Origin: an uncultured Bacteroidales bacterium
Lineage (GTDB): Bacteria > Bacteroidota > Bacteroidia > Bacteroidales > F082
DNA: 64,000 nt
Reading direction: 5' to 3'
NCBI GenBank assembly: GCA_947307415.1
Contig: CAMZJA010000001.1
Location: forward strand, 1 to 64,000
Shown: positions 61,962-64,000 of the stretch, piece by piece
Layout: every line of letters begins with the position of its first letter
How positions within the stretch are numbered: the stretch's first letter is position 1
Position numbers and translations under genes: made by a program
Notes under the pieces: model-generated
Told to the model about the DNA's origin: nothing
The model's input: the letters and a program-made list of their open reading frames with translations, nothing else
Databases searched by the model: none

Positions 61962-62957
61962 ATGAACAAAGAAACAACATTAGGCATTTCGAAATTTTGC
62001 GTCAGACTTATAATAGGTCTCGTTTTCATAGTCGCGGCTATTTTCAAACTTTTGTCGATAGATTATTTCGAGATCTACATCTACAGCTTCAATCTGTTCG
62101 GTTACGGGCTCGCCACAGTGTTGTCGCGACTGCTTATTTGCGCGGAACTTTTGCTAGGCTTGGGCATGATACTCAAGATTCGCTACAAGGAAGTGTGGTG
62201 GCTGTCGATGCTGATGATGATAGGGTTTACCCTATTCCTTATTTATGTGATAGTGTTCAGAAACGACGACAACTGCCATTGTTTCGGCGAGTTGTTGAAG
62301 CTCGACCCGAAAGAATCAATCTTTAAAAATATTATTTCAGGTGTTCTGCTTTTGTTTGTCCACAAAGAAGAAGACTATAACTTCAAGCCTCGCTTGAGAA
62401 AATGGTTGATTGGAATTTCAATCGCCATAGCGGTGATTCTGCCTTTTGTGGTATTCCCGATGGATACTGTTTATAAAATGATTGTTTCAAAAAGCAACGA
62501 TATCAATACTGTTGAATTTGAGAACAGTTTGAACGACAAGTATAGTGTTTTCCGTTTGAATCGTATTGAAGATAAAGTAAACGACACCGTGTATATGGAG
62601 CGTGACACCCTGACACCATTCAATATTTATGACGGCAAATACTTTATTAATTATGTGTCATCGGGCTGCAATTTCTGCAAGATGGGAACTAAGAAACTTA
62701 TGATGATATTGAATCATAACAATATAGACAAGAAAAATATAAAGTTTTTGATTTGGGGTTATGAGGCTGACATCATTAAATTTATGGATGAGACAAACTC
62801 GGCTGACTGCGAGTACTGGTTCATCTCTCCTATTACATCATTAGAAATCACCTATGGTAAATTCCCGTCATACATTTGGACTGACAATGGAAAGCTTATC
62901 GACTCAGGCGATTTGCGCGATTTGAATGAGAATAAGATTGTAGAATTCTTTAAATAG
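61962..62957 (+). CDS. MauE/DoxX-like membrane protein fused to a thioredoxin-like domain
   Basis: A 331-residue protein. The N-terminal part (about 10-165) has four or five membrane helices and a CHCFG motif at 105-109, as in MauE/DoxX-type redox membrane proteins. The C-terminal periplasmic part (about 180-331) is thioredoxin-like with CNFC at 236-239 and a cis-Pro region KFPSYIW (Pro302). Together these could pass electrons across the membrane to periplasmic disulfides. ATG 61962 is chosen over an in-frame start inside the HTH gene. A bidirectional terminator follows. Confidence 0.8.
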   Translation: MNKETTLGISKFCVRLIIGLVFIVAAIFKLLSIDYFEIYIYSFNLFGYGLATVLSRLLICAELLLGLGMILKIRYKEVWWLSMLMMIGFTLFLIYVIVFRNDDNCHCFGELLKLDPKESIFKNIISGVLLLFVHKEEDYNFKPRLRKWLIGISIAIAVILPFVVFPMDTVYKMIVSKSNDINTVEFENSLNDKYSVFRLNRIEDKVNDTVYMERDTLTPFNIYDGKYFINYVSSGCNFCKMGTKKLMMILNHNNIDKKNIKFLIWGYEADIIKFMDETNSADCEYWFISPITSLEITYGKFPSYIWTDNGKLIDSGDLRDLNENKIVEFFK

Positions 62958-62973
62958 AATTACAAAACATAAC

Positions 62974-63011
62974 AAAAAAAATTGGGTGGCTAAAAGTCAC
63001 CCAATTTTTTA
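62974..63011. terminator. Bidirectional terminator
   Basis: ATTGGGTGGC (62981-62990) pairs with GTCACCCAAT (62996-63005, one G-U) around a 5-nt loop. Seven A residues lie on the left and more than five T residues on the right, so it can stop both the MauE-thioredoxin transcript (plus) and lipoprotein copy 2 (minus). Confidence 0.85.
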
Positions 63012-63028
63012 ATAATCAATTCGAGCTA

Positions 63029-63232
63029 TTATTTGCCCCATGTGCATTTTACTGTGTAGCTCTCGCTGTAGCCCATGTAGCTAACTGTTTCTGTGTAGTC
63101 TTTGCAGTCTTTTTTCTTTGTCTTAGTTGTTGATGTCACGCCATCGAGTGTGCATTTGCAGTCTTTCTTGCATGATGTGAAGCCTGTTCCTAAGAATGCG
63201 ACTAAACCTAAAATTAATAAAGCTTTCTTCAT
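63029..63232 (-). CDS. Cys-rich small lipoprotein, copy 2
   Basis: Encodes exactly the same 67 residues as 61406-61609, in the opposite direction. The two genes differ at five positions, all silent third positions: codons 2, 4, 22, 66 and 67. A central run of 131 nt is identical. Similarity extends about 110 nt upstream of the ATG, including the leader hairpin, but the -7 box is weaker (TAATTTTA). A downstream terminator is shared with the MauE-thioredoxin gene. Confidence 0.85.
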   Translation of the reverse strand: MKKALLILGLVAFLGTGFTSCKKDCKCTLDGVTSTTKTKKKDCKDYTETVSYMGYSESYTVKCTWGK

Positions 63233-63268
63233 AATAATGTAATTTAATAATTATTAATTAATTTTGTT

Positions 63269-63291
63269 ACCGAAAAACCAAGCACTTCGGT
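63269..63291 (-). promoter_or_regulatory. Leader hairpin of lipoprotein copy 2
   Basis: On the minus strand ACCGAA pairs with TTCGGT across an 11-nt loop (GTGCTTGGTTT). The loop of copy 1 is ACGCTTGATTT. The stem differs at two pairs from copy 1, each compensated. Confidence 0.65.
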
Positions 63292-63359
63292 TATGTGCTA
63301 AATGCGATGTAAAATTAAGTATTTAATTTATAGAAAAAACAATTGGTGTAAAATTAGCA

Positions 63360-64000
63360 TCATTTTGATGTTTTTAACGCATCAAAAGAACAAATGTCTT
63401 GCAAATAACTTTCAAGTAGATCAAAACGAATATCTTTTTTGAGTATTTTTTTGTCTTTGTCGAGGAGATAGATGCTTGATGATTCTAGGAAAAAGTAAAG
63501 CTTTTCGTTGTTTATTGTCTGGTTTTTGTCGTAGCCATCGAGCCATTTCTCGGGATATGATGTGGCTTTCCACAAATCATATTGTTCATAAGGACACACA
63601 GCGAAGACTTTTAATATGCCGGAGTCAATCATTGAGTTGACGATTTCGGAATTTGCCAGATCGTCTTTGGTTTTCATGCAGATATCGCAATCGGGGTTAT
63701 TGAAAAACACGAGCAGATATTCCGATTCTATGTCTTTTAGCTCGATTGCCTTGCCGTTTTTGTCGAAAACCTTGAAATTTGTCGCCTTCTCGCCCACTCT
63801 GTTTGTCAAGATTATTGTTTTTTCATATTCAAAATTAAGTTTCGCATATTCATTTATTTCCTCATTGTTTATAACAAATTCACACACAGCTAGATAGCGT
63901 TCGTAATCGCAATAAAGCGACTGAGGGTTCATGAGATAGACGCGGAAGGTGTCGATGAAAAGGGAAAATATCCGGTTTGATTTTGAAGCTTTTTTGAGAG
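63360..64000 (-). CDS. Thioredoxin-like protein, partial at right edge
   Basis: At least 212 residues, open through the right edge of the window, so the true start is outside; an internal Met at 63932 should not be taken as the start. The C-terminal domain is thioredoxin/TlpA-like: VGEKATNFKVFDKNGKAIEL, then LLVFFNNPDCDICMKTKDDL with CxxC. SYPEKWLDGYDKN and SSSIYLLDKDKKI follow, a pattern seen in Bacteroidota DUF5106/TlpA-type proteins. It reads toward lipoprotein copy 2 and ends 127 nt before its leader, and is probably another redox part of this locus. Confidence 0.75.
   Translation of the reverse strand, partial: LKKASKSNRIFSLFIDTFRVYLMNPQSLYCDYERYLAVCEFVINNEEINEYAKLNFEYEKTIILTNRVGEKATNFKVFDKNGKAIELKDIESEYLLVFFNNPDCDICMKTKDDLANSEIVNSMIDSGILKVFAVCPYEQYDLWKATSYPEKWLDGYDKNQTINNEKLYFFLESSSIYLLDKDKKILKKDIRFDLLESYLQDICSFDALKTSK

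Noticed and set aside
61406..63232. Inverted lipoprotein genes as ends of an insertion sequence
   Set aside because: The identical segments are coding genes with own leaders; no transposase lies between them and no target-site duplication is seen.

Overview
The window reads as a chromosome segment of a Bacteroidales-type bacterium (phylum Bacteroidota). Evidence: the 5' end of a Bacteroidales-like 16S rRNA gene; many promoters of the Bacteroidota type (TTTG, 19-20 nt, TAnnTTTG); no Shine-Dalgarno sequences ahead of genes; three secreted proteins with type IX secretion (T9SS) C-terminal sorting domains; a complete Bat (aerotolerance) operon; and LpxB/KdsC/HldD for a Gram-negative outer membrane. 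Almost all of it is ordinary core genome, densely packed, with no transposase, integrase, phage gene or CRISPR array.

Layout. 1-760: 16S rRNA 5' end, its leader and promoter, a long inverted repeat, and tRNA-Asp with its own promoter and terminator, all read leftward. 763-7676 (minus): comEC, then an overlapping envelope/housekeeping operon (DUF2520 protein, KdsC-like phosphatase, UbiA prenyltransferase, Maf, SurE, LpxB). 7817-16112 (plus): the Bat operon (MoxR ATPase, DUF58, membrane protein, BatA, BatB, BatC, BatD, BatE). 16256-23636: two large T9SS cargo proteins around ung-rdgB and a 42-residue lipoprotein. 23639-27751 (minus): alaS, a lipoprotein and an outer-membrane beta-barrel protein. 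27856-29173 (plus): M23 peptidase and MerR regulator. 29260-34262 (minus): PASTA protein, T9SS protein, rluD, hldD, divergent from ddl. 35325-44566 (minus): secA, two patatin/beta-barrel paralogues, pyrH, frr. 44640-47183 (minus): a thioredoxin-fold protein without redox cysteines, coaD, a Nudix hydrolase. 47205-52091: pyrE, a small SRPBCC-like protein, birA (minus), rsfS, ftsH, an LUD protein. 52224-61270: valS (minus), a POT peptide transporter, a small hypothetical protein, an RsmI-like methylase and dnaA (minus), a YigZ-family protein (minus), prmC.

61271-64000 is the least ordinary part. Two genes for the same 67-residue, five-cysteine lipoprotein lie in inverted orientation, 199 of 204 bases identical. 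They flank a small HTH regulator and a MauE/DoxX-thioredoxin fusion, and a thioredoxin-like gene runs off the right edge. Both lipoprotein genes carry the same 23-nt hairpin in the leader, with two compensatory base-pair changes between copies. This looks like a small envelope redox/lipoprotein cassette and is the best candidate for an undescribed system.

The intergenic regions hold several repeat families: heptanucleotide tandem repeats (near 13439, 15285, 29176, 54862, 56720, 60299), palindromic GTCATTTCGA-type elements (46538, 52098, 57126-57290) and GC-rich palindromes (398, 56755). Some sit against or inside gene ends. All functional calls rest on motif recognition by eye; no database search was run.
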